From positions 2,146,001 through 2,210,000 of the forward strand of contig JAIQDT010000186.1 in the NCBI GenBank assembly GCA_021521415.1: a stretch of DNA of 64,000 nt, read 5' to 3'. The notes beneath the pieces are model-generated. The model had not been told where the DNA came from, ran no database searches, and worked only from the letters and a program-made list of their open reading frames with translations. How positions within the stretch are numbered: the first letter of the stretch is position 1; every line of letters starts with the position of its first letter. This DNA comes from Bidens hawaiensis (Eukaryota; Streptophyta; Magnoliopsida; Asterales; Asteraceae). The position numbers and the translations under genes were made by a program. Positions 47,883 through 59,596 of this stretch are shown in pieces.

Positions 47883-48010
47883 AAGGGAACCGAGCCCTAC
47901 TAATTCTCGAGGGAGAAAGGGAACCGAGTCCTAATAATTCTTGAGGCAGAAAGGGAGCCGAGCCCTAATAATACTCGAGGCAGAAAGGGAACCGGGCCCT
48001 AATAATACTC
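47883..48010 (+). repeat. ~36-bp tandem repeat in the solo LTR
   Basis: Four units of GGGAACCGAGCCCTA ... CTCGAGGCAGAAA. It is positionally equivalent to the 32-bp GGGACCAGACCCT array at 5444 in the related LTR; only the GGGA(A)CC-GA-CCCTAATAAT core is shared. Confidence 0.75.
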
Positions 48011-48714
48011 GAGGCAGTAGGACGTAATGCTCTTTAAAACGTAGAGTTATGTAAACTAAGGTTTAATATAAAGTATGAAAGAAAAGAAAGGAAAGAAAAG
48101 AAAGAAAGAAAGAATATGATAATGTGTATGAAAGAAAGGTAAGCGAGTTATATATTATGTATCTTCGGATGCGTATGTATAAACATGTGAATGTATTGTA
48201 TGTTACCTGATTAACTAGAACTCACTCAGCGTAGCTGACTTTTAGTATGCGCGCAGGTGAATAGGCTAAGGCAGCTGGCTTGAGCGAAGACACATGGCAT
48301 GAAATTGAAGATACTGGCATCTCAAGGACATGTTATGATATTTTAAAGACCATGTTTTATTATAATGACTATGAATGTTTGTTAAAGACAAGATTTGAAA
48401 GTTATGTAATATATTATGGGTGAAGTTTTTATATTCCGCGAAAGTTTTATTTAACTCTGATGTTTAGAACTGTGTTTATGAGTAAAGCCAACGTCCAAAG
48501 TGAGGCACCGGTAACGAGACCTTACAAATGAGGAAAAAAAACAAATTAACCGTTTCACCCTTGACTAAACATAAAATACAGATGGGTTAACAAAAAGTAA
48601 AAAAAATGGCATCATTTTGAAAGTTTCCAAGTGTCTAGTTGCAAAGAATTTAAAAAATGTATCGAAGTTGCTTAGTTGGCCAACCCTTAAGTATAAAATG
48701 ACACTTAACTCCAA

Positions 48715-50001
48715 AATTGAGCACCGAACCACTAATGAACCGAGTTCCGAGTTTAGATATTAATATCGTTAAGTTGACGACGACTCATATTTGAAGGAAA
48801 TAAGCCATTGTTGATCGAAACTAATAGTAATAACCATGGATTCAAAAACCTTATTTTTTTTGTATATGGAGACATGGAGCATCTTTGGTGGTTCAAAATT
48901 ACATGGAACATGATGCATGGGTTTCAGAACCAAAAATAGCGGGCAAGAAGAAGAGTGCACTTAGTCAGCGCCACCCCCGCTTCCTTTTGTGACACCTACA
49001 TAATGATTTATAAAGGATTATGTAATTTCAAATTAACAGCAAACCATGTTTGTTAAAGATTGAAAATAATATATAATTTCAAATGTTATCATTAACATCT
49101 TTTACTATGTATATTGTTGTAGATTATAAAGAAAAGCAAAACTCGAACATGCTTTCATTTTACAGAGTAAGTTTTTTAATTATTAAATCATAAATCTATG
49201 TTTAAAAGTTGATACATTTTTTTAAAATCAGTTCATTTATCTGTTATTATTATTATTATGGTAAATTGTCATATAAATTTGTAATTTATTAATATATGCT
49301 TTAAATCTATCAATTTATTTTTCGGTTAATTTAGTAAAATATATATTTTTTGGTTAATTTAGTAAATATAGACCAATCAGTTTCATATATAACAAAGTTT
49401 ATCATATTTAATTTCTTGGTTTTTTTATTAGGGATTGTTTCGGGTTTTATGGAAATTAAATTTGGTTTACAGTAAAATATTGGTGAATAGATTGTTTGGT
49501 ATAAGTTAATTACATTTGGGCCAAAATTTGTTGTGGGTCAAAAATGAGAAATCTAAGTATTTTTTAAAGTTTGAGAATGCAAATAGATTTATCGTCAAAT
49601 TTGTTACGGCTTCAAAGTGTTGACTTGAAATGTCATACAGATGAAAGTTAGAATTTTAAACATGATTTGTGTTTCAAATTTATTTTCAAGGACATTTTTC
49701 GAAAAAAATCAAAAGATTCAGGATTTGGTACATTGACTAATTTTCCCTCGACTATTAAAATTTTAGAATAAATAGTGAACACTTACGACATGCTACCCAC
49801 AGACCTACCAAGGCTTCTAACTTGTATCAAATTTGATACATTTGTGTCAGCATTAATTTTTCCTTCAATGGTGATCAGAACGTTATATGGGAAGCATGTC
49901 ATGCAAAACTATGCTCAAATGAAGCAAAATATTCACAAATTTGAATGGGTTAACATGTCATTTTTTAGGTTGTCAAACTTATCAAAATATTTTTCATGGT
50001 T
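48715..50001. other. Region without a recognised gene
   Basis: A/T-rich. A 77-codon open frame at 49775-50008 shows no recognised domain. No element boundaries seen. Confidence 0.35.
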
Positions 50002-50398
50002 TGTATAAGTCTCAAATCATGATCTTTCAATGTGATATCAACAAACTTGTTGTTAGGAGGAAACTAACAATAAAGTGATTCAAGAATAATAAAGAACAAA
50101 CACCAATCAACACATGATATGCTTCTAAAAACACGTTATATTAACGTCGGGTGCTTAAGCCCTCAATAAACGATTACAAATATGATTGGAGTGCAAACCC
50201 TTGTAACCTACTAACCACCACACACTTTGTTAATGATCGACCTCTGTTAAAGACCTAATACAATGTATATATATAGCCTAGCAAACTACGGCCCAAGCCC
50301 AAAACATAAGCCCACCGAAAACATAGTTTTTTCGGTGTTACACACATATTAAGCCCAATAAGATCAAGTGTAAACCATCTAACAAGCCTAGCCCAACA
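50002..50398 (-). repeat. 3' LTR (element orientation) of the short Copia-like element
   Basis: About 397 bases, closely similar to the right LTR. It contains the inverted repeat CACCGAAAA ... TTTTCGGTG (about 50309-50336) in the position of a stronger hairpin in the relative at 61094. Confidence 0.85.
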
Positions 50399-50411
50399 AT
50401 CTCCCCCTTAG
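50399..50411 (-). other. Polypurine tract of the short Copia-like element
   Basis: Plus-strand ATCTCCCCCTTAG reads CTAAGGGGGAGAT on the element strand, directly before the LTR start; typical plant Copia. Confidence 0.8.
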
Positions 50412-50457
50412 TTTATAGATTTATCTTCATTCATGCTCCATAACTTCAACATCAACC

Positions 50458-50655
50458 TCACAGTAAGCACCTACCCATAAGCCAGGTACGGATTATCGAT
50501 TCCACCATACCTGTATACTCTTTAGCAGCTGGCTCATAAAGTGGTTCAACTACAATTTGAAAGCCGCTAAGAGTCTTGATATATTTTTCTCGAAACTTCA
50601 GAAGGTCTCGTGGATCAACAATACGATACTGACCCTTCCTTAGCCTTATGATCAC
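50458..50655 (-). other. Unidentified open frame in the short Copia-like element
   Basis: 65 codons on the minus strand beginning MIIRLRKGQYRIVDPRDLLK. I do not recognise it. It ends where the captured FBD fragment begins on the other strand, so it may be another captured piece or the remains of an element gene. Confidence 0.35.
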
Positions 50656-50658
50656 TGT

Positions 50659-50853
50659 AACTTAGAGCTTGAGTTGGACTTTGTGAAGTGCATCTTGGCT
50701 ATGTCACCCAATATGAAGAAGGTCATATTGCGAACCTATGTGGATAGAGAAAATGAAATGTTGGAGTTGTTAAAAACTCTCTTATGCGCCCCACGGCCCC
50801 CATGTGCATCACCGGTTGAAATCGTTTTTGGAAACCGTCTCCTTGGCGATTAG
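50659..50853 (+). pseudogene. Captured fragment of an F-box/FBD/LRR gene
   Basis: 65 plus-strand codons with no start codon, ending at TAG 50851-50853. The translation has the FBD-domain C-terminal pattern: LELDFVKCILAMSPNMKKVI, then RTYVDRENEMLELLKTLL, APRPPCASPVEIVF. FBD domains are plant-specific and occur at the end of F-box/LRR proteins. It lies antisense inside a small LTR element with no adjoining F-box or LRR, so it is a gene fragment carried by the retroelement. The frame has no internal stop; whether it is transcribed cannot be told. Confidence 0.75.
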
Positions 50854-51163
50854 ATTGATCAAGTTTCTTGAGGATTAATGTTGATAAAAAAATTGAAGCC
50901 GAGAACTCTTGATCTGAGCCGAGAACCCTGAATTGTTGCCGAGAACTCTTGATCTTTGACTTGGTAAACTTGATAACAACTTTTATCCTGAAAAATCAGG
51001 GATTTAAAAATCTTTCAAGTTTTGAAAAGATTTTATCCCTAATTTGTTAAGCTTTACCAAAGAACACGAAGGACACAAGAATACTCGTGATCTTGATTTC
51101 TAGAAACAAATCCACTGATTATCAACCAAAACATGATCTTGAATCCTTGATATCTCCAACACC

Positions 51164-51196
51164 GAGCCTAGAATAGGTCTATAGGCTCTGATACCA
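51164..51196 (-). other. Primer-binding site with adjacent inverted repeat
   Basis: Plus-strand GGCTCTGATACCA (51184-51196) is the complement of TGGTATCAGAGCC. GAGCCTA (51164-51170) and TAGGCTC (51182-51188) form a 7-bp stem overlapping the primer site. Confidence 0.75.
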
Positions 51197-51198
51197 AT

Positions 51199-51589
51199 TG
51201 TAAGTCCCAAATCAGGATCTTTCAATGTGATATCAACAAACTTGTTGTTAGGCGGAAACTAACAACAATGTGATTCAAGAATAATAAAGAACAAACACCA
51301 ATAAACACACGATATGCATCAAAACACACGTTATATTAACATCGGGTGCTTAAGCCCTCAATAAACGATTACAATATGATTGGAATGCAAACCCTTGTAA
51401 CCTACTAACCACTACACACTTTTTTAATGATCGACCTCCGCTAAAGACCTAATACAATGTATATATATAGCCTAGCAAACTACAGCCCTAGCCCAAAACA
51501 CAAGCCCACCAAAAACATAGTTTTTGTGTTACACACATATTAAGCCCAATAAGATCAAGTGTAAACCATCTAACAAGCCTAGCCTAACA
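51199..51589 (-). repeat. 5' LTR (element orientation) of the short Copia-like element
   Basis: 391 bases. A TATA-like ATATATATAG lies at about 51461-51472. It differs from the left LTR by scattered substitutions and small indels. Confidence 0.85.
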
Positions 51590-52010
51590 GTTTAGCTCAG
51601 AAAACATAGTTCTTAAAGAACATCAGTCATTATAATTTAATGTTCTCATTTCCTTCTGTGGGTTGTAATTTGATAAATATATCAATAAAGGTAACGCTAA
51701 GTGGTCAGAACTACTATTGTATGACTATTGTATGAGAAGTCTTCTTCCTGAATTCTTTCAATTATACATATATGACACTGACAATGAAAGTTTTTAATAA
51801 AAGGAGCGTTCTCGGATACGTTTTGCACGTGTATTTTTTTATTAAGTTCATTTAAAGAAAATCATTTTGTAGTATAGATAAATCAATTTATATATTCATA
51901 GTATAGATACAAGCATATACGTAATACATTTTTTCATATACATTATGTAATTATTTTGTTACTTGTAATTTAATAATATAGATATTACCGTGTGTTACAC
52001 GGGCTCTAGA

Positions 52011-52041
<31 letters not shown>

Positions 52042-54005
52042 AATAGGAACTTACCATTTTACTCACAGAAAGGCACTGTTCATAAGGCCGGCCAATTATT
52101 TTCTTACACCTTGTAAAGTGATACAAATTTCAAGATGGGTAGTTACAGATTTCAAGGTGGGTAGTTACACCACATGAACCATCCCCTATGGATGCCTTCT
52201 ACCTTGACTACCACAGTTTATGCCGGCAAACATTACATCACCACCACCATAACACCCTGTGTTCAACACTCTTCATCATCTGATTTGTCATTGTCGCTCT
52301 CAGTCATCACTCGATTTACACAGGATCTAATAAGAGAACAACAATCGATGACGACGAGAAAGGGAGCTTTTGGGTTTGGAATCAGCGGCTTCTCCGTCGT
52401 ACGAATCGGCCTACTGGAGACCTTAGGTAAGTCCCATAACTCTCAATTATATTTTTCTGGTTCGATTTATGGCTACTGATAAACTTTCCGGTGACCTAGG
52501 GTTTGCTGGATGGTGGCGTTACAAATTTCACTAGGTCTAAAGAAGCCGGCGCTTGAAAGCACCGCGTACGACTACGAAGATCGCCCGACAATTTCAACCA
52601 ATTTCATCCAACATGTTCTACCAATTTCATCCAATTGCTTGTGCTATTAAGATAATGATTTCAGTTAATTTGAGAAGTATATGGTTTAATAAGGAGACTC
52701 TAATTAACCAACGGTTTCGCTATCATTTAACCATTTTGTGTTTTGATTTAGGGAATTAGGTTTCATATAATCCCATGCAGGTGGGAGTTCTTAAAGGAAT
52801 TATTGCTTAGTGACAAGATATATGAGATATTATGTAATTTCTGAAGTGACCTTTGTGAAGCTTTGCTTTAGTAAATGGTTGATTTAGCTGCTTTAGTTAT
52901 GAACATGATTAATTCGCTTTGAATGTATTAGATTTTCAAAGGCTTTCCATTAAGTTAATTGATTTCTTTTATTACTTTTGTATTGTTTTTTTTTTTTTAA
53001 ATTTATAGTGGTGCTATTACTCATCTAAGTAGTAATGAAGAATGAATAAAGAATGATATGCCATGTATGATATTTCTTTAACTTAGATCTACGAGTGTCA
53101 GTCGTGTCAGGTTAGTGGGTTGAGGTATAGAATCCGAACACATACATATTTTTATTAAGGTCAAACGGGTTGGCAAGTTACAAGTGGGTGGTTAGGTTGT
53201 AAGCGGGTTAATAGCAGCGTGTTTAAAAAGTTACAACATTTTTTTAAACAAGAATTTCTAAAAGTGAGTACGAACGAGTAAATATGAACAACAAACATGA
53301 ACTCTGCTATTGTTAATGAAAAATTTCCAGACAAGAGAAAACACTTTCAAAAGTAATGATTATAATTTACTAATAAACAAATCAATTATGGTTTATCAAC
53401 ATCTGAAAATCTGAAGTTCTCAAGAGAGACTTTGCAATTAGCATGCTCTTGAAGCCATATGAGATCAGCCTTCTTTCTTTATATCAATAGCTGTTTATCA
53501 ACTATTGGTCTTTCAGAATTAATTAAGCTTCTTTCGTAAGCTTGTTGTTCTAAATCCACTGTCTTCAAAAGCTATAACTGATATGTTCTTGCAGGTTCTT
53601 CATAAGACATGATCCTAGCAACCTCTGCCAAAGTTTATGCAACCTTTTGCTCTTGATGAGAGATTAGGTTTTCAACATTTTTTTGGTTTAAACTTCTTTG
53701 CAAGAGAAGAAGGTAACGAATCATTTCTTTTAGGCAGGATCAACTTTATTCTTTTGACACTACTATCATAAGCCTTTTGAGCAGCCTTTGATTTCAAGGT
53801 GTTAGAAACTTTTGGGATACTTGCCGGTTCTTGTGGAACCTTGGGTGCATCAAAAGTATCTGAAACTATTTTTGGTTCTTGTGGAGCACCAGTAGTTTGT
53901 GTAACATCAACGACGTTAGCAGTTTATGAAACTACTGGTCTTGTATAAGTTGTTGGTGAATCAACTGTTTGTTCATCAATAGTTTAGAGTGTTGATCAAT
54001 TCTTC
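51590..54005. other. Region without a confidently recognised gene
   Basis: Contains an (AT)n microsatellite (52012-52037). A 101-codon plus-strand frame at 52174-52479 runs through a good donor-like sequence TTAGGTAAGT near 52424 and could include a first exon, but has no recognised domain. A minus-strand stretch at about 53690-53985 reads for nearly 100 codons (with one stop) as a Thr/Pro/Lys-rich segment containing SKAAQKAYDSSVKRIKL, possibly a gag-tail or host remnant. Confidence 0.35.
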
Positions 54006-54439
54006 ATGTATGTAATAGAAAACATGAATATTATGATAAACCTACAACTAAACATATCTGTCATAATAGAGAGAGAAGCCACGGCTAATGAGAAAGATCC
54101 AGATGACATGATAGTCAGCTTGGTCGGGTTCCCCTTTAGATGTATATTAGAGATGGGGATTAGGGTTCTTGAGAAACCGAATAATATGGAGGGAGAGAGG
54201 GTGACGGAAAATATAATGTCAGGTTTAGGTTATGTTGTATGATGTTAATTAGTCTCTTCATATATTTATATACACCCAAGGGGAAACCCTTGATTAGAAA
54301 GAAATGGTAATTTGGTCCATCAACAATTACCTAGATAATATAATAATAAGGTATAATTAATTAACTCTGATCTATTATAATATAAATGATCATGAAGGCC
54401 ATACATAAATATATGTACCCATATATATTTATTCTTACA
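54006..54439 (-). repeat. 3' LTR (element orientation) of the minus-strand Copia element
   Basis: The right boundary is clear: ATTCTTACA at 54439 adjoins the purine tract, so on the element strand the LTR starts TGTAAGAATAAA. A TATA-like TATATAAATATATG reads on the minus strand near 54260, with a C/T-rich segment after it. The left boundary is only a guess (TGTATG at about 54006) because no second LTR is present in the window to compare. Confidence 0.45.
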
Positions 54440-54450
54440 TTCTCCCACTT
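54440..54450 (-). other. Polypurine tract of the minus-strand Copia element
   Basis: Plus-strand TTCTCCCACTT reads AAGTGGGAGAA on the element strand, immediately before the LTR. Confidence 0.7.
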
Positions 54451-54768
54451 GGCCAAATAATCATTTAATATGAGCATTAGGTTAGTCTGCAGATTTTAAC
54501 ACTCATTTTAGCTTTAAACTCAAACTTGAGCAGAGAAATACAGTCATTGAATTGAACATCAGCTTAAGACCCCCATTAATCATACTGCAGTCATTGTTTA
54601 AAACTTAAGTAGTTATAATCAAAATTATATAAGTAAGCCCTTCAAATATTTGATTTGTATAATAATTTGTCTATATGTCATTACGCATGCATAACATATT
54701 AAGAGTCATACAAAATCTAAACTGAGGAAATTTTATTAAACAAAAAAGTAAATAAGTACAATATGCAA

Positions 54769-57700
54769 TTAAATAAGGTCTTCAGTAAATCTCATATTAG
54801 CAACATGTTCTTCAAAATCTTTAGGTGGGAGACCTTTAGTCATTGGATCAGCTAGCATATTATGTGTACTAATATACTCAATACAAAGTTTATTTTCCTA
54901 AACTCGTTCACGCACGAACAAATACTTAGTATCAAGATATAAACCAGCTCCAGTCGAACTATTACTGTTAGAGAAATTAAAGGCAACTGAATTATCACAA
55001 TAAAGCTTCAATGATCTAGAAATGGAATTGACTAATTTGAGTCCAGAGATCAGATTTTTAAGCAAGATTCCACAACATGTAGCATTATAAATAATTATAT
55101 ATTCTGCCATCATTGTGGAAGTAGTCGTTAACTGTTGCTTATGACTCTCCTCCATGAGATGGGCCCGCCTGCTAACATAAAGATATATCCCAAAGTGGAC
55201 TTCTTGTCATCTTTGCATTTAGCAAATTCAGAATCAAAATAACCTACCACTTCTAAACTATCACTTCTTCTATAAGTCAGTTTGTAGTCTTTCGTCCTTT
55301 GAAGATATTGAAGCACCTTCTTAGTTGCTTTCCAGTGTTCAAGGCCAGGATTAGTATGATAACGGCCTAACATTCCAGAAATATAAGCAACATCTGGGCA
55401 AGTACAAACTTGTGCATACATACATAAGGCTCCAGACTACTGATGCATAAGGTATCAACCTCTGTTGCTCCTTTTCAGCCTCTATTTTCGGACATTGGAA
55501 CCCGAAAACGTCTCCTTTAACTACATGAACTGCAGTTGGGTTACAATGTTGCATTTTTAACGGGTAAGAACACAGTTAATGTAGGCCCTTTGAGATAATC
55601 CTAAGATCCCTCTGTGTCTGTTTCGGTGAATTTCGATGCCAATAACATAAGAAGCATCTCCGAGATCCTCATGTCGAAGTTATGCGAGTGTAATCACTTC
55701 GACTCATGCAACATGTCTAAACTATTACTTGCCAATAGAATATCATCTACGTAAAGGAAAAGTATAGTAAACTTACTCCCACTCATTTTGAGGTAAGTGT
55801 ATTGATCCACTTGATTCTTTGCAAAACCTTGTTTCTTCATGACTTCATCAAAATTTAGGTACCATTGACGTGATGCTTGTTTCAACCCATATATTGACTT
55901 CTTGAGCTTACAGACTAGATGTTCTTGACCTTAAGGTTTAAAACCTTCAGGCTGCTTCATGTACACCTCTTCGTCTAAATTGCCGTTAAGGAAAGCGGTT
56001 TTCACGTCCATTTGATGCAGCTCTAAATCAAAGTGAGCTACTAGGGCTATAACGATCCTTAATGAATCTTCTCGAGAGACAGGTGAAAAAGTCTCTTGAT
56101 AGTCAATACCCTCTTTCTGAGTGTAGCCCTTTGCAACCAATCTCGCTTTATAGCGTTCAACATTCCCATTTGGATCAAGTTTTGTTTTGAACACCCATTT
56201 ACATCCTACGGGTTTGACACCTTTGGGAAATTCTGCCAAATTCCAAACGTCATTTTTCCTCATGGAGTCAAGCTCATCAATCATTGCTTTATTCCATTTA
56301 GAAGACTGATCACTGCTCATGGCTTCATTATAAGAGATAGGATCATTAAGTTTTCCGACGTCAGCTTCAATCAGGTAGGTGACATAATCATCAATGTTAG
56401 TAGGTCTTCTAGACCTGGATGATCTCCTAAGTTGATTAGCGGGTTCAACATTGTCTTGGTTTTGAGTGTTTGATTTCCCTAAATATTATGTTATAACGGG
56501 TTCTGAGTGTGGAGAAGGTGGTGCAGAAGGTTCATTTGCTTGGGGTACAAGAGGAATAACCGGAGTTACAATAATCGACGAGTCCCCCCCCACATATTGT
56601 ATTTCTTGCGATTCTTCATAAGGGTTAGTACTGCTCCCACTGATCTTGTAATCCTCCAGGAACACAGAGCGCTTGGTTTCTACAATACGAGTGACATGGG
56701 AAGGACAATAGAAACGATAACCCTTTGAATATTTAGGATACCTGATAAATAAGCAGGTAACAATTTTAGGGTCAAGTTTCTTCAGGAAAGTGTTATAAAG
56801 TTTTGCTTCAGCAATACAACCCCGTACTTTCATATAATTAAGACTCGGTTTCCTTCCAGTCCAAAGTTGATAAGGAGTTTTATGGACATACTTAGAAGGA
56901 ACTCTATTGAGTATATGAAAGGCTGCTTTTAAGGCTTTAGTCCAAAGAAATAGAGGTAAATTAGTGTTGGCTAACATACTGCGTACCATATCCATAAGGG
57001 TTTGATTTCTCCGTTCAGCAACACCATTTTGCTGAGGAGTACCTGGCATGATATATTGGTTCACGATCCCATGGACCATACAAAACTCATAAAATAGACT
57101 AGGGCCCTGGCCCACATCAGTATGTCTTCCATAATATTCACTTCCTCTATCTGATCTGACAACTTTTATTTGACGATCTAATTGTTTTCCAACTTTATTT
57201 TTATAATCTTTAAAAGTTGTTACAGATTCAGATTTTTCTTTAATGAGACACAGGTACATATATCGGGAATAATCATCAATGAAAGTGATAAATGAAGTAT
57301 GTCCAGCTATGCCAGCAATAGGGTAAGGACCACTAATATCAGTATGAATGAATTCTAATAAATTAGAGCTCCTAGTGGCGCCTTTCTTATTTGCTGATGT
57401 CATTTTGCCTTTAAGGCATTTGACGCATGTTCCAAAATCGGTGAAATCGAGATGTGGTAAGTCTTCATTCTTCACGAGGCGGGCTAACCGGTCTCTTGAG
57501 ATGTGGCCTAAACGTTGATGCCACAACATAGAAGAAGTCTCTAAGTCTCGTTTCTTTTTAATCTTTGTTAGTGATTCATTAATATTATATGACAACAAAG
57601 ATTTAGAAAAATTGTCATCTAGTTCTAATCTATAAAGACCACCATCCAAAAAGCCATAACCAAACACTTGAGAATTTAAAGAAATAGTAAGTTTGCCACG

Positions 57701-58815
57701 ACCATGAGAAACATCAAAACTGGCAATGTCTAACTTTGGTCCTGATACAAGATTCCGAGTAATCTCAAGAATATATAAGGTATCATAAATTTTAATACAT
57801 AAATCAGTTTTCAATATTAATTGCAAAGTTCCCACAGCCTTGACTTCAAGCTCTTTATCATTCCCGAGTCTTAGTGTTCTTTGGTTTGTTTCCAGCTTCC
57901 GGATTGAACGGAATCCCTGAGTAGAATTGGTCACATTAACCATAGAACCAGAATCAAACCACCATGTATTAGCAGGAACAGTTAAACTATAGGACTCAAG
58001 TATCATAAAGAGATCATTACCTTTCTTAGCCAGCAACTCCTTAAAGTCTGAAATGTCCTTCTGCTTATGAATGTACTTCTTACAGAACTTGCAGAAAGGC
58101 TTTCCAGTGGAGTTTTGAGAGCTGGTTGAGGCACATGTATTAGTCTTCTAAACTATAGCGAACTCCTTTCTTTGATTAGTGTTCTTCCTCTTCTTGGAAC
58201 TGGTGGCAAGGTAAGCAACTTCAGGTTTGTGCATCTTCGTACACTCTTCCTCTTGCACGCACGTAGAAATCGGCTCACTCATAGTCCATTTGTCCTTCTA
58301 GGTGTTGTAATTGATCTTGAAAGCTTCATAGGTAGCTGGAAGAGAGGTCATGATGAAGTGCACCAGAAAACCATCACTGATCTCCATATCTAATCCCTTC
58401 AGCTTATAGGCCATGTCATTCATCATCATAATGTGCCCACGAATGCCACTCCTTCCATCGTACTTAGTAGTCACCAGTTTGAGAATAAGAGTACTTGCAT
58501 GCGCCTTAGATGTTCCTTGGAATTGTTCCTCCACAGAAGCCAGATAGGTTTTAGCATTTTCAGAGTCTGGAATGGATCCTCTTATGGGCATGCTAATGGA
58601 GTTTTTCATAAGCATTAGGGACATGCGGTTGCATATGTTCCATTTTTCGAACAATAAGTGCTGAGCATGAGTGCTTTCAGCGGTTAGTGCTAGAGGTTCA
58701 TCCTCGTTTAGAGCAAATTCGAAATCCAGGAAGGCAAGATTAAGCATAAGAGAGTCCTTCCAGGCAACAAAGTTTTCTCCAGTTAATGATGTGATTCCAC
58801 CATTCGGAGCTGTTA
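54769..58815 (-). pseudogene. Ty1/Copia gag-pol polyprotein, broken (minus strand)
   Basis: Copia domain order is intact. Gag starts near 58815 (SLTGENFVAWKDSLML) and has the UBN2-type core (ENAKTYLASVEEQF, LKGLDMEISDGFLVHFIMTSLP). A C-x2-C remnant CKFCKKY is near 58090. Protease has WWFDSGSMVNVT near 57960. GAG pre-integrase has LWHQRLGHIS near 57530. The integrase core has IHTDISGPY, VRSDRGSEYYG and PQQNGVAERRN (57350-57020). RT has [13 protein letters not shown] and [18 protein letters not shown] (56190-56090) and the catalytic LYVDDILLAS (about 55740). RNase H has YCDNS and LYLDTKYLFVRERV (54995-54900); the end is at TAA 54769. Stops at 58298, 58148, 56486, 55931 and 55694, plus frameshifts in 55100-55690, prevent expression. 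The integrase frame (56486-58036) is still open for 516 codons. Confidence 0.92.
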
Positions 58816-59003
58816 TTGGAATTTATATGAGAATGTTAAGATACTAAACTAGAAGAAACTTAGAGTGAACTAGGGGTACTTTAAACTAATGCAAGCATAG
58901 ATAAAAACCATTTAAATTACAAAGCTGTGATAATAAATGTCTATTATTAACATCAAAATTGTAGACTAATATAATTAATAAAATTCTGCTTAAATAAAAG
59001 ATA

Positions 59004-59252
59004 AATCACCTTTGGGCAGAATTAAATTTTACTTAAGTATATGTGCAAAAAAATTGTAACACATCACCTTTGGGCAGAAGTGAGACACCCATTTTAATCA
59101 TGCACGAGTTAGTTTTGCTTTGATATATATGTATCGCATCACCTTTTGGCAGAAGTGATACATTTAAATCATGTTTAAGCTAAACTAACACGACTTGTAT
59201 TTAGACTTGAATGATATGTTAGATGTATCACATTACCTTTGGGCAGAAGTGT
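59004..59252 (-). repeat. Four-copy TCACCTTTGGGCAGAA repeat in the leader of the Copia element
   Basis: Four units spaced 58-94 bases, each with TCACCTTTGGGCAGAA or a one-base variant (59006, 59064, 59138, about 59230), embedded in A/T-rich sequence. They lie upstream of gag on the element strand, where the leader RNA would be. No LTR or primer site was found beyond them, so the 5' end of this element is missing or too diverged. Confidence 0.7.
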
Positions 59253-59596
59253 ACATCATCATTCATTCAAGTTAAGCTTTTTATATGTTTTGTAAAAGTA
59301 ACTAATATGTATTTTAAGTATTTACAAAACATTAATTCAGTTAATAGCAAACAAACTATTAGCGCGGATCGAACTTTTAGTGTACTGTTCACTAAAAAAT
59401 TTTAGTCTCGGGAAATTTAGTTTTCTGGTTTGATGCGTTTTCGGTTTTAGTGTTTTCGGAAACTCAGTATTTTCAAAAATTTCTTAGGGTTTGTTTATTT
59501 TCGGATTTTAATTAAAAAATATTTTTTTATTCCCCAAACTCTTTTTTTTCTATAAAAATGTTAATTCATATTTTATTATTTTATATAACACAAACC
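59253..59596. other. A/T-rich spacer
   Basis: No gene or boundary recognised. TTTTCGG words recur (59447, 59454, 59503) as in Copia leaders, but there is no LTR end. Confidence 0.35.

Larger units (their letters stand above)
46275..48526 (+). mobile_element. Solo LTR related to the Gypsy element at 3848-13272
   Basis: 2252 bases starting TGTAACATCCTATTTTCGG and ending GAGACCTTACA, flanked by AATG on both sides (46271-46274 and 48527-48530; a fifth base does not match). Blocks shared with the LTRs at 3848 and 11095 include CTTAGGTCCATGGGCTT, GGTGAGTTTCTAGCCCCA, ACTCACTCAGCGTAGCTGAC and GAGGCACCGGTAACG, so it is the same family but clearly diverged. No internal region follows. Two arrays differ completely from those of the relative: 47010-47275 and 47883-48010. 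Confidence 0.88.
43923..48714. repeat. Dispersed ~125-bp repeat in four copies, two per orientation
   Basis: Four related units: 43923-44046 and 44128-44252 on the minus strand, 46130-46260 and 48600-48714 on the plus strand. Read in one sense they share AAGTACGAAATGGCAT, AGTTGCAAAAAAAA, GTAGTTGGCCAA and ATGAAAATGACACTTAACTC. They flank, in inverted and direct arrangement, the LTR-like segment 44262-46120 and the solo LTR 46275-48526. They may be parts of one large foldback element split by these insertions, or tandem units of an unknown repeat. Confidence 0.6.
50002..51589 (-). mobile_element. Short non-autonomous Copia-like element (minus strand) with captured host sequence
   Basis: Direct LTRs at 50002-50398 and 51199-51589; on the element strand they start TGTTRGGC and end ACTTACA. 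The primer site (tRNA-Met type) adjoins the right LTR and the purine tract AAGGGGGAGAT adjoins the left LTR, so the orientation is minus. Target duplication is probably GTTT, overlapping the left tip. The internal region is about 800 bases, with no gag or pol but a fragment of an F-box/FBD gene and a second unidentified frame. LTR words (GCTTAAGCACCCGATGT, ACGTGTGTTTTGA) are shared with the full Copia element starting at 61094. Confidence 0.85.

Noticed and set aside
52174..52479. Possible first exon with a good GTAAGT donor
   Set aside because: No recognised domain and no convincing second exon; could be chance.
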